Shown in pieces: positions 50,342-62,002 of a stretch of 64,000 nucleotides of DNA (positions are counted from its first letter, which is position 1; each line of letters begins with the position of its first letter). The position numbers and the translations under genes are program-made. The notes under the pieces are model-generated. The model had not been told where the DNA came from. It was given only the letters and a program-made list of their open reading frames with translations, and ran no database searches. Where the stretch lies: assembly GCA_025765595.1 (NCBI GenBank), contig JAIVFH010000046.1, positions 124,001 to 188,000 of the forward strand, in the 5' to 3' direction. The stretch is from Obelidium mucronatum. Taxonomy: Eukaryota; Chytridiomycota; Chytridiomycetes; Chytridiales; Chytriomycetaceae.

Positions 50342-52174
50342 ATGTCAAAGGTGCCAATCGCATGGGGCTTTGGAGGCTCAGCAATGCAGATGGAAGGAGG
50401 TTGGAACCAGGATGGAAAAGGTAAACGAAAGCGGCCAGCAAACAGCTCTATCCTTGTTGACGCTTCTTACTGAATTCCGAAAAAAAGGCCCGTCCGTTTT
50501 CGACACTGCCTACTTGAATCCGAGCTTGCGTCCAACACATGGAACACCCTACAGAGCTGCAGATCACTACAACAGATATAAGGAGGATTTGGCGTTCTTG
50601 TCGCAGTTCAACGCGACGGCCTACCGTTTCTCCATTTCGTGGCCAAGAATCTTGCCTGACTGTACTGGAACTCCAAACCAAGCTGGAATTAAATACTATT
50701 CTGATATGATTGATGAAATCATCAAAAATGGCGCTGAACCATTCCCAACAATGTTTCACTGGGATTTGCCTCAAGGTTTGTTTCTGAAGGAGCCCCCTTG
50801 TTTCATGAATTCATAAATTCATAACGAAAATAACTCCACCTTTACAACAGCATGTCAGGACCAATTCAGGGGATTCCAAAGCGACAAAATTATCGATGCG
50901 TTTGCAAACTATGCTAGTGTCCTTTTGGAAAACTATGGTGACCGTGTAAACTACTGGCTCACTTTAAATGAACCTCGCGCCAACTGTGACTTTTGCATGC
51001 ACAAGCCACAATTTGCCCCCTTCACCACCACTTCAGATGCATTGTATTATCAATGTATGCACAACTCCCTCCTTGCTCACGGAACAGTTGTCCAAAACGC
51101 CCGTAAAATGCCAAACAGTTCTAAATGGAAGTTTGCTATTCCAAGTATCACCGACTGGATCGACCCGGAACCAGCAAACCCAACCCAAGTTTACGAATCC
51201 ACTCTTTTGCAAGCGGAATGGTACTTTGACCCCTGCTTTATGGGAGACTATGGACCCAACATCAAAAAAGCGTATCCACTTCCAGCATTCACGGATGCGC
51301 AGAAAGCAATGATGAAAGATAGCTGTGATTTCATTGCGGTGAATATTTATAACTCCATCACGAGAGGTTTGCCGAATTTGCCTCCTGGAGAAGCGGCGCC
51401 ATACACAGCGCAGGAAGTTGATGACCCGACCGCTCTTCAGTATTGGCCGAATCCACGTCCGGAAGGAACCAGATTGCTTCCAAGATTTTTGTACAACAGA
51501 TACAACAAGGAGGTCGTGATTGCGGAACTGGGTTTGTAACGCTTCTTATTTTTTGGGAGGTTTTGTAGCAGTGAATATTCACATCACAACCTTCTCCTCC
51601 TTTTCTTTTTTTGGCAGGATACCACGTTCCAAGAGCCCAAGAAAGTACTTTTGCTCAAGCAGTGCAAGATGACTTGCGTGTTCAGTTCTGGGAACTAAAT
51701 GGCCCACAAATTTTGGCTCTCGCAACTGAAGACAAGGTCCCGATTTCTGCTGTCCTCGCGTGGTCATTGATTGACAACTACGAGTTCGAAACTTATGAAT
51801 TCAGATGGGGGCATATTGCTGTTGACTGTGAGTTGTTGTGCTCTGGATGTTCATGTTTTCCTTTCACTCAGCTCACAGACTACTTTTTTTTCTCAGACTG
51901 GGATCCAGTAACAGGAAAAGTCAACACGGATAAGGGCAGTCTGAAACGCGAACCAAAAAAGTCCATCTACTACATGCGTGACTTTTTCAACAACCACACT
52001 GTCACACCATTTGCTCGTAAACTTGCGCCATCGTCCTCAAGCTCTGCAACTTCTTCGTCAACTACTTCCGTCAATCCAACCAAAGTACCTGCTCAAACAA
52101 CAAAGAGCGGAGCCGCCAGTGAAATTGTCACAGATTCAATCATGGCGGCTCTTGGGTGGGCGCTTTTAGTGTAA
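50342..52174 (+). CDS. GH1 family beta-glucosidase with Ser/Thr tail (paralogue 1)
   Basis: The ATG at 50342 gives MSKVPIAWGFGGSAMQMEGG, the usual GH1 barrel entry. The catalytic acid/base motif is TLNEPRANC and the nucleophile motif is VVIAELG (Glu of the family's ENG). Other GH1 landmarks are AYRFSISWPRILPDC, FPTMFHWDLPQ and AWSLIDNYEFETYEFRWGHI. Four introns separate the exons. The C-terminus is a Ser/Thr-rich stalk followed by a hydrophobic end (IMAALGWALLV) like a GPI-attachment signal, yet no N-terminal signal peptide is visible. An upstream signal exon may have been missed. A close paralogue lies at 54601. Confidence 0.9.
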
Positions 52175-52279
52175 CTTGGTAGCTTGATCATCCTTTTCCT
52201 TCTATTTGCTTTTTGTGTCGTCCGTAGTACAGGAAGCATGTTCTGCATACATTTGTTTGAAAATAAATAAAAACACATC

Positions 52280-53618
52280 ATGCTGACCAAGTCTCCCTCA
52301 CTTCCACCGGAAGTACTGCAAGAGATCCTGATTCATCTGCCAATCGACGAGAACTTGCTCGCGGCCGCTTTGGCTTCGAAGTGGCTCATCGCTCAAAACC
52401 TGTTTGACATCAAGTTTGCTCATGTCCACCTTCAGCATCAAATCTCCGTCATGGGGAAAACCAGCAACGAAACGATGGGAAGAAGACTTCGTGATGACTG
52501 GACAGGCGTTCCTGCTAGCTACCAAGCCCTTTATTACTGCTTGCTTCCTTCTGTTCTGAAGGGTTTTGACATGACCAACGTCCTTCGCTTTCAACTCAAA
52601 CTGCAAACAAGCACTTATTTCATTTGCATTGGAAAGCCAAATTCGTGACATTTACATGCCGTTACTTCAAGATACCCAGATAGACATCGCTTTCCACGGC
52701 AATTTTTATTTTAAAAAGGCTGTCCTGAAGGGGAACGCTGATGTTGTTCGATTTCTTCTCGATTCTGGAATACATCCAGCAATAGATGACAACTATGCGA
52801 TTCGACACGCATCAGAGTTTGGCCATGGAAATGTCGTCCAAATTTTGCTTGAATCAGGAAATGTGGATCCTTCTGCTGTCGATAATTATGCTATGGCTTG
52901 GGCTTCCCAAAATGGGCACTCAACAGTGGTTGAACTTCTGATTAATGTCGGAAAGATTGATCCAGCAGTAAAGAATAACATTGCGATTCGATACGCGTCT
53001 AGGTTCGGTTGTGAAGAAGTCGTTGAACTGCTGCTGAAAACTGGACAGGTGAATCCTGCTGTCAATATTAATGAAGCCATTCAATCTGCGTCTGAAAATG
53101 GCTATGATCGAATTGTGAAACTTCTTCTGGATTCAGGAGCCGTAGATCCAGCCGCAAGCAATAATTTCGCTGTTGCCGCAGCATTTCAGAATGGTTACTC
53201 ACGAGTTGTCCTACTTCTGCTCGCGTCAGGAATGGTGGATCTAGCAGCAAAGAAAAACTTTGCAATTCGGTGGGCATCACGCTTGGGTTATACCAATGTT
53301 GTTCGGCTTGTTCTTGAATCAGGAAAAGTAGATCCAGCGGCAGACAAGAACTATTCCATTCGATGGGCATCTCGGAAAGGATATGTGGATGTTGTGAAGC
53401 TACTGCTTGAATCCGGCCGAGTGGACCCGTCTGCAATCAACAACTATGCTCTTCGATTGGCGTCTTATTATGGCCATGCCCCAGTAGTTCAGCTACTTCT
53501 TGAATCAGGACTGGTGGATCCCATGGCAGATGGGAACTTTGCCCTTAGGTGGGCCACTTTGCATAAACACGACGATGTGGTCGAACTGCTTCGGAGTTAC
53601 AATCCAATAAATCCTTGA
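52280..53618 (+). CDS. F-box-like/ankyrin-repeat protein (member D, one frame break)
   Basis: The ATG at 52280 gives LPPEVLQEILIHLPIDENLL and KFAHVHLQHQI, then DDWTGVPASYQALYY. Around 52610 the frame changes: the upstream frame stops at 52648 while the downstream frame continues from ALESQIRDIYMPLLQDTQID into ten ankyrin-type units. The units have the consensus NNYAIRxASxxGHxxVVxLL and LESGxVDPAA. The break falls at the same junction between F-box-like and ankyrin parts where member A has its stop. The final TGA (53616-53618) overlaps by one base the ATG of the next gene. The poly(A)-like AATAAATAAA of the preceding GH1 gene lies only about 15 bases before this start. Confidence 0.76.
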
Positions 53619-54526
53619 TGACCGCCCACCCAACCAATGAGCATCCACTTGCAGTTGTGGGAGATATCCAACCCACTATGTTTGTTGAAACACTGATTGG
53701 ACGAGAGCAAAATCATTCCGAGAGACAGGTCATTGCTCGCAGCATTGTAAATTCAAATCCAGGGGCTCTGATTGTCTTGGGCGACATTGTGAACTGGGCA
53801 CCCGACGAGACGCAATGGAAGTCTTTTGATCAACTCTTTGCCACTCTCCAAGTCCCCATATTTCCAATCTGTGGAAATCACGAGTATTGGGCTCTTCCAG
53901 TCGTCTCCGTGCCACACAAACACATGATAAGCCGCTTCTCCTGGCTGGCTGAGGCAACTTGGTATTCGCGAAGGTACAACTCGCTAGGTCTTCTGTTTGC
54001 TGACTCTAACGTGGATGTGCTTGGCGAAACAAAGGCTGGTATTCAGTTTGCTTGGACCCAGAACCAACTTGCGCTATTTGATCAAGATCCTTCTGTATCA
54101 TCGGTTCTTTTTTTCGCGCATCATCCGCCATTTACAAACAGCGAGTTGACTTGCGATGATGAAACTGGCACGCTAAAAACCCTCGTGAAACTGTTTCTAG
54201 AGTCCAAAAAGGCAATTGCGTATATAAGCGGACATGTTCATTCGTATGAACGATTCGAAAAGGAGGGAAAGGCGTTTATTGTATCTGGTGGTGGAGGTGG
54301 CCCTCGAGTAAAGTTGCTGAAGGGGAAGCAAATGCGGCATGTGGATTTGGTCCAGCTATCACTATCGCCTGAACGATCCAAACGACCTTTTCATCATTTA
54401 TTGATTACGGATGTTTCTGAACGTGGAGTTGTGAGGTTTCAAGTTCTTGGTGCTGGGAAGGACGATCGTGGGACTACAGTTATTGATGAGTTTGAATTAC
54501 ATCGGAATAATAATGGTTTCCATTGA
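53618..54526 (+). CDS. Calcineurin-like metallophosphoesterase
   Basis: A single-exon frame from ATG 53618 (MTAHPTNEHPLAVVGDIQPT). All five metal-binding motifs are present in order: VVGDIQ, LIVLGDIVNWAP, GNHEYWALP, FFAHHPPF and ISGHVHSYERF. The fold is the Ser/Thr phosphatase-like metallophosphoesterase (PF00149). The protein has about 303 residues, no signal peptide and no membrane segment, so it is probably cytosolic. It resembles bacterial and fungal phosphohydrolases of unknown substrate. It overlaps the stop of ankyrin gene D by one base (TGATG), and an unrecognised 5' exon or a later Met is possible. Confidence 0.85.
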   Translation: MTAHPTNEHPLAVVGDIQPTMFVETLIGREQNHSERQVIARSIVNSNPGALIVLGDIVNWAPDETQWKSFDQLFATLQVPIFPICGNHEYWALPVVSVPHKHMISRFSWLAEATWYSRRYNSLGLLFADSNVDVLGETKAGIQFAWTQNQLALFDQDPSVSSVLFFAHHPPFTNSELTCDDETGTLKTLVKLFLESKKAIAYISGHVHSYERFEKEGKAFIVSGGGGGPRVKLLKGKQMRHVDLVQLSLSPERSKRPFHHLLITDVSERGVVRFQVLGAGKDDRGTTVIDEFELHRNNNGFH

Positions 54527-54600
54527 TTCTGTAACCAACTTTACTTCTTAATGAAGTATTCATAGTAACTTGTGACTTCATTTGGAGAAAAATTCCATCA

Positions 54601-56357
54601 ATGGCTAAAGTTCCTATAGCTTGGGGGTTTGGCGGCTCTGCCGTTCAGATGGAAGGCGGATGGAACCTGGATGGAAAAGGTATCTTGCATTGTGAGGTGC
54701 TTGGATTGACTGACAGTCTGATTGCATTTAACAGGACCATCCATCTTTGATACTGCCTACTTGAACTCGACCTTGCGCCCAACCCACGGCAAACCATACC
54801 GATCAGCCGATCACTACAACAGATACAAGGAAGATTTAGCGTTCTTGTCTCAGTTCAAGGCAACTGCCTACCGTTTTTCAATCTCTTGGCCTCGTATCTT
54901 GCCCGACTGCACTGGAACTCCAAACCCAGCCGGTATCAAGTACTATTCTGATATGATTGACGAAATCATTAAAAATGGCGCTGAACCATTCCCAACAATG
55001 TTTCATTGGGATTTGCCACAGGGTTCGTGTGTCTTGCTTGTTGCCTTTGAATCTTGCACAAGCGAAATTTAACATTGCTCCTCCTTAAGCTTGTCAGGAC
55101 CAATTCAGGGGATTCCAAAGCGACAAAATTATCGATGCGTTTGCAAACTATGCTAGTGTCCTTTTGGAAAACTATGGTGACCGTGTAAACTACTGGCTCA
55201 CTTTGAATGAACCTCGCGCCAACTGTGACTTTTGCATGCACAAGCCACAATTTGCCCCCTTCACCACCACTTCAGATGCATTGTATTATCAATGCATGCA
55301 CAACTCCCTCCTTGCTCACGGAACAGTTGTCCAAAACGCCCGGAATATGCCAAACAGTTCCAAATGGAAGTTCGCTATTCCAAGTATCACCGACTGGATC
55401 GACCCGGAACCAACAAACCCAACCCAAGTTTACGAATCCACTCTCTTGCAAGCGGAATGGTACTTTGACCCCTGCTTTATGGGAGACTATGGACCCAACA
55501 TCAAAAAAGCGTATCCACTTCCAGCATTCACGGATGCGCAAAAAGCAATGATGAAAGGCAGTTGTGACTTTATTGCGGTGAATATTTACAATTCGATTAC
55601 TCGGGGAGTACCAGATTCTCCTCCAGGCGAAACTACACCGTACACGGCTCAAGAAGTGGATGACCCAACTTCTATTATATACTGGCCTCACCCAAACCCA
55701 ATCGGAACAAGACTATTGCCAAGATTCTTGTACAACAGATACAATAAGGAGGTTGTGATTGCCGAACTTGGTAAAGTCCCTTAGTTTTTTCTTTGTTTCA
55801 ATGTAAACATGAATTAATTGTATTCGTATCAAAAAGGATACCATGTTCCCAGGACATTGGAGAGTACATTTGCTCAAGCCGTACAAGATGATTTACGTGT
55901 TCAATTCTGGCAATTAAACGGTCCACAAATTATTGCCCTTGCGACAGAAGACAAGGTCCCAGTCTCAGCCGTTTTAGCTTGGTCCCTGATTGACAACTAC
56001 GAGTTCTCGACATATGAGCTCAGATGGGGTCATATCGCTGTTGATTGTAGGTTTCCCACCCCAAGTCATGTTTCTTCTTCTTCTAAACAGCTCTTCATTT
56101 TATTTCAACAAGACTGGGATCCAGTAACAGGAAAAGTCAACACGGATAAGGGCAGTTTGAGACGCGAACCAAAAAGGTCTATTTACTTTATGAGTGAATT
56201 CTTCACAAACAACACTGTCTCGCCATTCAAGCAGCGGTCTGGAACAAACACAACTTTGCCAGCGACCACAACAGCTGTTCAAACAACTACAAAGTCTGCT
56301 GGAATTTGCATTTCCTCTGGAATTTTGTTGACCGTATTTGCCGTTTTGTTTGCTTGA
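54601..56357 (+). CDS. GH1 family beta-glucosidase with Ser/Thr tail (paralogue 2)
   Basis: The ATG at 54601 gives MAKVPIAWGFGGSAVQMEGG. Exon order, TLNEPRANC (acid/base), VVIAELG (nucleophile) and AWSLIDNYEFSTYELRWGHI match paralogue 1. One exon, about 55092-55557, is nearly identical to 50853-51318, while the flanking exons and introns differ much more. The tail has a shorter Thr-rich stalk (GTNTTLPATTTAVQTTTKSA) and a hydrophobic end (GILLTVFAVLFA), again like a GPI signal without an N-terminal signal peptide. Expected activity: hydrolysis of beta-glucosides or short cellooligosaccharides at the cell surface. Confidence 0.9.
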
Positions 56358-56500
56358 GTTTTTCCTGCCTCGTTTTCCCTGTTTCCCCACCACCCGTCAT
56401 GCATCATATTATTCGAATAAGACATTATATTATACGGAAATCTCTAGTCCTTAAATTGCGACAGAAACAATAAACATCAAAAAAAAGAAAAGGAGCCATT

Positions 56501-58580
56501 TCAATGAAGAATTTCCTGCAACAAAGCAACATCCGGATTCAAAGCCTCAAACAACTCAAAATCAAACATGTTTTCATTGTACCATGGGTACTTGCCATCT
56601 TTGGGGGCAGTTCCCTCTGGAATCACTTTCATAAGACGCTGTGCCATCTTGTCAATGGAGATTACAGAGAGAACTGTTTGTATGTACGCGTCAATCAAGT
56701 CATCGATACCAATCCCGAGCTGGTTGAAGTCTTTTCGGTCCATGAGGAGGAGCCGTTGGGACTCGGTTGTCCATTCGTCATCGGTTTTTACAGAGAGGTT
56801 GGTTCCAAGCATTTCCCAAGAAGTGACTGTTAAGCAAGCGCATTAGCAAGGGGTCCTGTTTTTTTTTGGTGTGTTTATCCTTACTTTCTGGGTCATCATC
56901 CAAATGCCGCAACAAAGGCTTCCGTGCCCGTCTCGCATAAATCGCCACCGGTCTAAACCCATTACTATTCGCTGCCACCATCATTCTCAAATCCGAAACA
57001 AAAGTATGGTTCTTTTTGTTTGGAATCGTCCCAACATGGTAAAACTTTCCAGCTCTCGTGATGGAACTCCACGACGCGTTCCCAACAAGAGACTGGACAA
57101 TAAACTTGTCGTAGTGATGGTCGGCTTCCATAAAATCTTTAAGTTCTTGTTTGTTGGTGATGGTATAAACGCCCTGGCCTGCGTTCGAGTAGGGCACTTT
57201 TAGGACAGCGTGTCCACCCATGCTGTCGAGCCAGAGTGGAATTTCTCCCTTGGTTACATTTCTGATTGTTTCGGGGATTCGGACAGAGAGACCTGTTCCA
57301 TCAAGTTCGGCGTTGAGGAAGTCGTATGCTCGAGCGGCCATCATTTTGTTACGTCCTCCAGCAAGGCAAGAAACAACCTTTTTGATTTTTCAAAAATAAC
57401 ATTCAATAAATATAAAAAAAAAAGGGAGCAGGAGAATTTCACTTACACTATTCAACACAATAGTTTTCGAATTAATTGGAAACCGATTCCATGGTTTCTG
57501 TGTAACATAACGGAAACACGCTCGAATCGGATGCCATTCCTTGGCTTTATCGCGAATCAGCATGACTCCATCGACCCATTTGACTGGCGGAGTGGGATCA
57601 TCTTCATAGTATTCAACAAGCCACACTTTTTCCTTGGTGTGGTCTGCCATGACTGCCGCGTACCCACTTGCTTCCATCGGGTTCTTGTCGTATACTACAG
57701 CAAGGTCTCCAAGAGATTTATCGGCTTTTCCAATCATTTCTCTGAATGTGGAGTCAATCACGACTCCGTATCCTTGGGTGGGGATTGCAAAGTCAGACAA
57801 AACGCGTCTTTTTCTTCTGTCGGGTGAACAAAAAAAAATAGAACAAACCTCCATGGTCATCCCCTAATTCAGACAAAAGAGGCATGGATTTTTGACCTGA
57901 TGGACATGAATTTGTCTCAACAATAATCATTTGCCGTTGGCCAGAAGATGTCGTCACATTGAACAAATCAGAACCGGCCCATTGAAAGTACTTTGGCCTG
58001 TTTTTTTTTAAAGAATAGAAGGAGAAATTAGAAACAGATCAAATAGAGCACTAAACAAAAATTTTCTTGGACAAGGAACACAACAAAACACGTGTTTTTC
58101 AATCGACACAAGTCAAACCGATAAAAATACTTACTTGTACTCAAGCAAATTCTTCAACGCCTCCTCATTCACTTGCGGGTTCAAATGAGTATATCTCGCT
58201 AAAATCCGCTCATTCCCGAGTGTCAAGAAGGAGGAGACGAGGGGGTGAATATGTGCATTCAACACGCGTGGGTAAAAGTGTTTTTCGGCTTCGAATTCAC
58301 CAGAGCCAACCACTTTGGCGCTTAGATTTCCTTTTTTTTCATACGAATTAAAAAGCTCAATCTTTTCGTTGGGGGGAAACGCGTCGTGTTTTTCTGCCAT
58401 ACCGAGTTTTTTCTTCTTTGGAGGTTGTGGATCAGCGGCAGCTGCTTTGGGATCTTTCACCGATAAACCAGCAATGGCGGCTGGTAGAGAGGTGAAAGAT
58501 GCCTCGGATTCACTGTCTGAAGGCGCGTAGGGATCGAGACTCGGCGTTGAATGAACGCTGGAGACTATGTTTGACGCCAT
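56501..58580 (-). CDS. Unfamiliar ATP-grasp-like protein (paralogue 1)
   Basis: From ATG 58580 ([20 protein letters not shown]) the protein has an acidic Ser-rich start (SDSESEAS) and a basic PPKKKKLG motif that could be a nuclear localisation signal. Highly conserved blocks follow: [135 protein letters not shown] and [16 protein letters not shown]. The last block has the Lys and Gly-rich loop of ATP-grasp ligases. I do not know the reaction. A tandem paralogue follows at 58794-60960. Confidence 0.75.
58331..58402 (-). other. 72-nt stop-free segment with GT-AG ends (in-frame intron candidate)
   Basis: In paralogue 1 the segment begins GTATGGCAG and ends AAAAAAAG directly after the PPKKKKLG codons. 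Its length is a multiple of three and it has no stop, so retention would add 24 residues. In paralogue 2 the same position is a clear intron (GTCAGTG to CACAG). The splice state cannot be told from sequence alone. Confidence 0.6.
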
Positions 58581-58793
58581 ATTTTCGACAATTTTTGACA
58601 GCTTCAATTCAAACAAGGTTTTCTGTTTACAACCAAAAAGAGGAGTAATCTCGAGTCAACAAACATCTGTTTACAGCGTCAGGTAACTTTTAATAAAAAT
58701 AAATCCAAGCTCTCATCATAATATTCAGGAACCCGTCGATAACACACCATAAAACACACACCAAGAAAAAAAAATAATACGACTTTTTAAGAA

Positions 58794-60960
58794 TCAATGA
58801 ATAATTTCCTTCAACAGCGCAACATCTGGATTCAGAGCCTCAAACAGCTCAAAATCAAACATGCTTTGATTATACCAGGGATACTTCTCGTCTCGTGGCG
58901 CACCTTCTGTTCCTTCGGGAATCTCCTTCATTAGCCGTTGTGACATCTTGTCAATAGCAATCACAGACAGTACAGTCTGGATGTAGGCGTCAATCAAGTC
59001 ATCGATACCGATTCCAAGCTGGTTAAAGTCCTTGCGGTCCATGAGCAAGAGTCGTTGGGCTTCAGTAGTCCATTCATCATCAGTCTTGACAGACAGATTG
59101 GTTCCCAGCATTTCCCATGATGTGACTATTGATTGGGAAAAAAAAACGTTAGATTGCAGGTCGTGGATAAATAACAACAAATATATACAACGTACTCTCA
59201 GGGTTGTCCTCCAAATGTCTCAACAAAGGCTTCCTCGCCCTTCTTGCGTAGATGGCAACAGGTCTGAATCCATCACTGTTTGCTGCCACCATCATTCGCA
59301 AGTCAGAGACAAAGGTATGATTCTTCTTGTTGGGCATGGTGCCAACATGGTAGAATTTCCCTGCTCTTGTAACAGAACTCCAAGAGGCATTACCAACCAG
59401 CGACTGGACAATAAACTTGTCATAGTGGTGATCAGTGTCCATGAAAGCCTTCAACTCCTCCTTGTTGGTAATGGTGTATACACCTTGACCAGCATTGGAG
59501 TATGGGACTTTAAGGACGGCGTGGCCGCCCATGCTGTCCAACCAAAGCGGGATTTCACTCTTTGTAACGTTTCGAATGGTCTCAGGTATGCGGACAGACA
59601 GTCCGGTTCCATCCAACTCTGCGTTCAAAAAGTCGTATGCTCGAGCCGCCATCATCTTGTTACGTCCACCAGCTAAACATGAAATGACCTATATAATGGA
59701 GGAAGATCGCAAATTAATAACAGTGCCACAAGAATAAAGCAGGCATCAAACACTCACGCTATTCAAAACAATGGTTTTTGAATTAATTGGAAACCGATTC
59801 CATGGTTTTTGAGTTACATATCGGAAACAGGCGCGAATTGGGTGCCAATTCTTTTGCTTATCCCGAATAGACATGATTCCATCTTCCCATTTAACAGGGG
59901 GGTCCACGTCTTCGTCATAGTACTCAACCAACCAAACCTTCTCCTTCGTTTGGTCAGCCATTACCGCGGCGTATCCACTTGCCTCCATTGGATTTTTGTC
60001 GTATACAACAGCCAGTGCACCAAGTGACTTGTCCGCTTTATCAATCAGTTCTCGGAATGTAGCGTCAATCACGACTCCATAACCTTCATCGTGAATTGAA
60101 ATATCTTTAGAAACCATCACACAGCAGATATAAGTTAAAAACAACACACCTCCATGGTCATCTCCAAGTTCCGATAAAAGCGGCATCGATTTCTGACCTG
60201 ATGGACAAGAATTCGTTTCGACAATAATCATCTGACGTTGACCAGAAGATGTAGTCACATTGAACAAATCAGAACCAGCCCACTGAAAGTACTTTGGCCT
60301 TGTAAAAGGGAGCAAATGGTTAATTCAATGTTGTTCACTTGTGTGCGCACACGTGTTTTTCTCCCGCCACGCCACCCAAACTTGAGACTGTCACTCACTT
60401 GTAGTTCAGCAAGTTCTTGAGCACATCAAAGTTGACTTGCGGATTCAAGTGCGTGTATCTGGCCAAAATCCGCTCATTCCCAAGAGTCAGGAAGGAAGAG
60501 ACAAGGGGGTGAATGTGGGCATTGAGGACTCTTGGGTAAAAGTGCTTTTCGGCTTCAAATTCACCCATTCCAACGAGTTTGCTGCTTAAATTGCCTGTGT
60601 AATGAAATGTACAGATGTGATGGGTGGAAAAGCGGACAGAGTCAGTTTGCGTGAACTAGAATCAACCACGTAAACACTGACCGAGTTTCTTCTTCTTCGG
60701 CGGCGCTGGATCCTGAGCCTGAGCCGGCATGGCCGCCGCAGGCAGGGAGCACACTGAGCATTCCGACTCGTTGTCCGAGGCTCCGAAGGGGTCAGCAGGG
60801 CTTTGAGCGAAGTTGGGTCCGAGGGCAGCGCGGGCGGCTGCGGCTTTGCGTTTGCGAGCATTTTCTGCTTTGCTTTTCAGAGCGAAGAACGTGTTCTTCT
60901 TTTTGTGTTTTTGGTGTTTTTGGGGAAAGGCGGAAAACGTGTTTGGAAAAACAAACAAGA
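58794..60960 (-). CDS. Unfamiliar ATP-grasp-like protein (paralogue 2, start uncertain)
   Basis: This gene repeats the block order of paralogue 1 with very high identity in most exons: [70 protein letters not shown] and [16 protein letters not shown], ending [12 protein letters not shown]. The N-terminus differs in sequence but keeps the theme: Lys/Arg/Ala-rich start, acidic Ser patch (ASDNESECS) and PPKKKKLG. No in-frame ATG is visible before that region, so a small 5' exon upstream of about 60960 is likely (one candidate ATG lies near 61017). Introns sit where paralogue 1 has them. The two genes are a recent tandem duplication with both copies intact, which suggests both are used. Confidence 0.72.
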
Positions 60961-61420
60961 AACAAGAAAGAAGCCAAGCAAACGAAAGAGAAAAACACGT
61001 GACGCTTTTGGCATCCCGCAGCTGTGTTTGAAAACAAGGGGCGCACTGCGGAGTTTTACTCGGAGTTTAACACCCAGTCACTTGCGCTGGAGGTGCAACT
61101 TTTAGTCTGTTCCGCATAATTATTCCTATTCTTTGGTTCTTCTGGAAAGCAGCCTTTTCGAATTGCAAGTCGGGGATGCAGTTAAATCTTTGCCGCTTGG
61201 TCGAACGTTGGACCGTTTGGGTCCGAAATCGTGGCTGGTAATGGTTGGTTGTAGAGACTTCCTTACGCACAATAATTGACCTTCCAGTCGAACATTGTCT
61301 GACAATCAAATTCAATTTTCTCGCCAGCCACAGCGGCCACATGGGTGGATACAATATTCGTATAAAAATCGCATTCCAAACTGAATTCACCCATTCAAAA
61401 CAAAAAACATCTCGAATCAA

Positions 61421-62002
61421 ATGTCTTCTGCTGCTGCTACTGCTCTTGCTGCTTTCAATGCCAACAATGCTGCCATCGTCGCTTCTGAATGGTGCATTGC
61501 TACCTGCATTGGCCCCCAAACTGGTGTCGGTATGAAAGCGGTAAGATAATTTGGGAATCGCTCCGAGTGAATTTTCGTTACTGACATTAGCATATAGGAT
61601 ATTACCAAGCTTGATGCCAGATCCCTTGAATATGCTTGTGCCAACAGCGACCTTGTCAAGACTTCCTTGACCACGTGTGCTGCTCAATGCAACAATAACA
61701 ACATCACTGATTCCCAAAAGGAAAAGCTCAACACTACGGTAAATACTTTATGGGTATTCGACAAAGTGGTACCTCTAAACATATGTCAATAGATCTCCTT
61801 GTTGGCTGATTACTGCCAAGCTGCCGCAGCCCCAAGTAAAACTACCACGTCCGCTCCAGTTACTACGACATCTCAAACCACGTCTTACATTCCGGCCACT
61901 ACCACTGCCATTCGTCCAGTCACCACCGTGTTGAGTGGTGCTTCGGAAATGTCAATCGCTTGCGCTGCCGCCGGAGTCGTCGCCCTCTTCCATTTGCTTT
62001 GA
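61421..62002 (+). CDS. Small Cys- and Thr-rich surface-type protein (copy 1)
   Basis: The ATG at 61421 starts MSSAAATALAAFNANNAAIV. Three exons encode about 155 residues. Six Cys occur in a CxxxC, C, CxxxC, C pattern (EWCIATC, YACANS, TTCAAQC, DYCQAA). A Thr/Ser/Pro stalk follows, then SEMSIACAAAGVVALFHLL, a hydrophobic end resembling a GPI-anchor signal. The pattern is loosely like CFEM-type fungal surface proteins, which have eight Cys, so the family is left open. The N-terminus is Ala-rich but lacks a strong hydrophobic core for secretion. A near-identical copy follows 1.2 kb downstream. Confidence 0.72.

Noticed and set aside
53200..53436. Minus-strand frame under ankyrin gene D
   Set aside because: Antisense of the repeat units; repeats in one strand create long mirror frames in the other.
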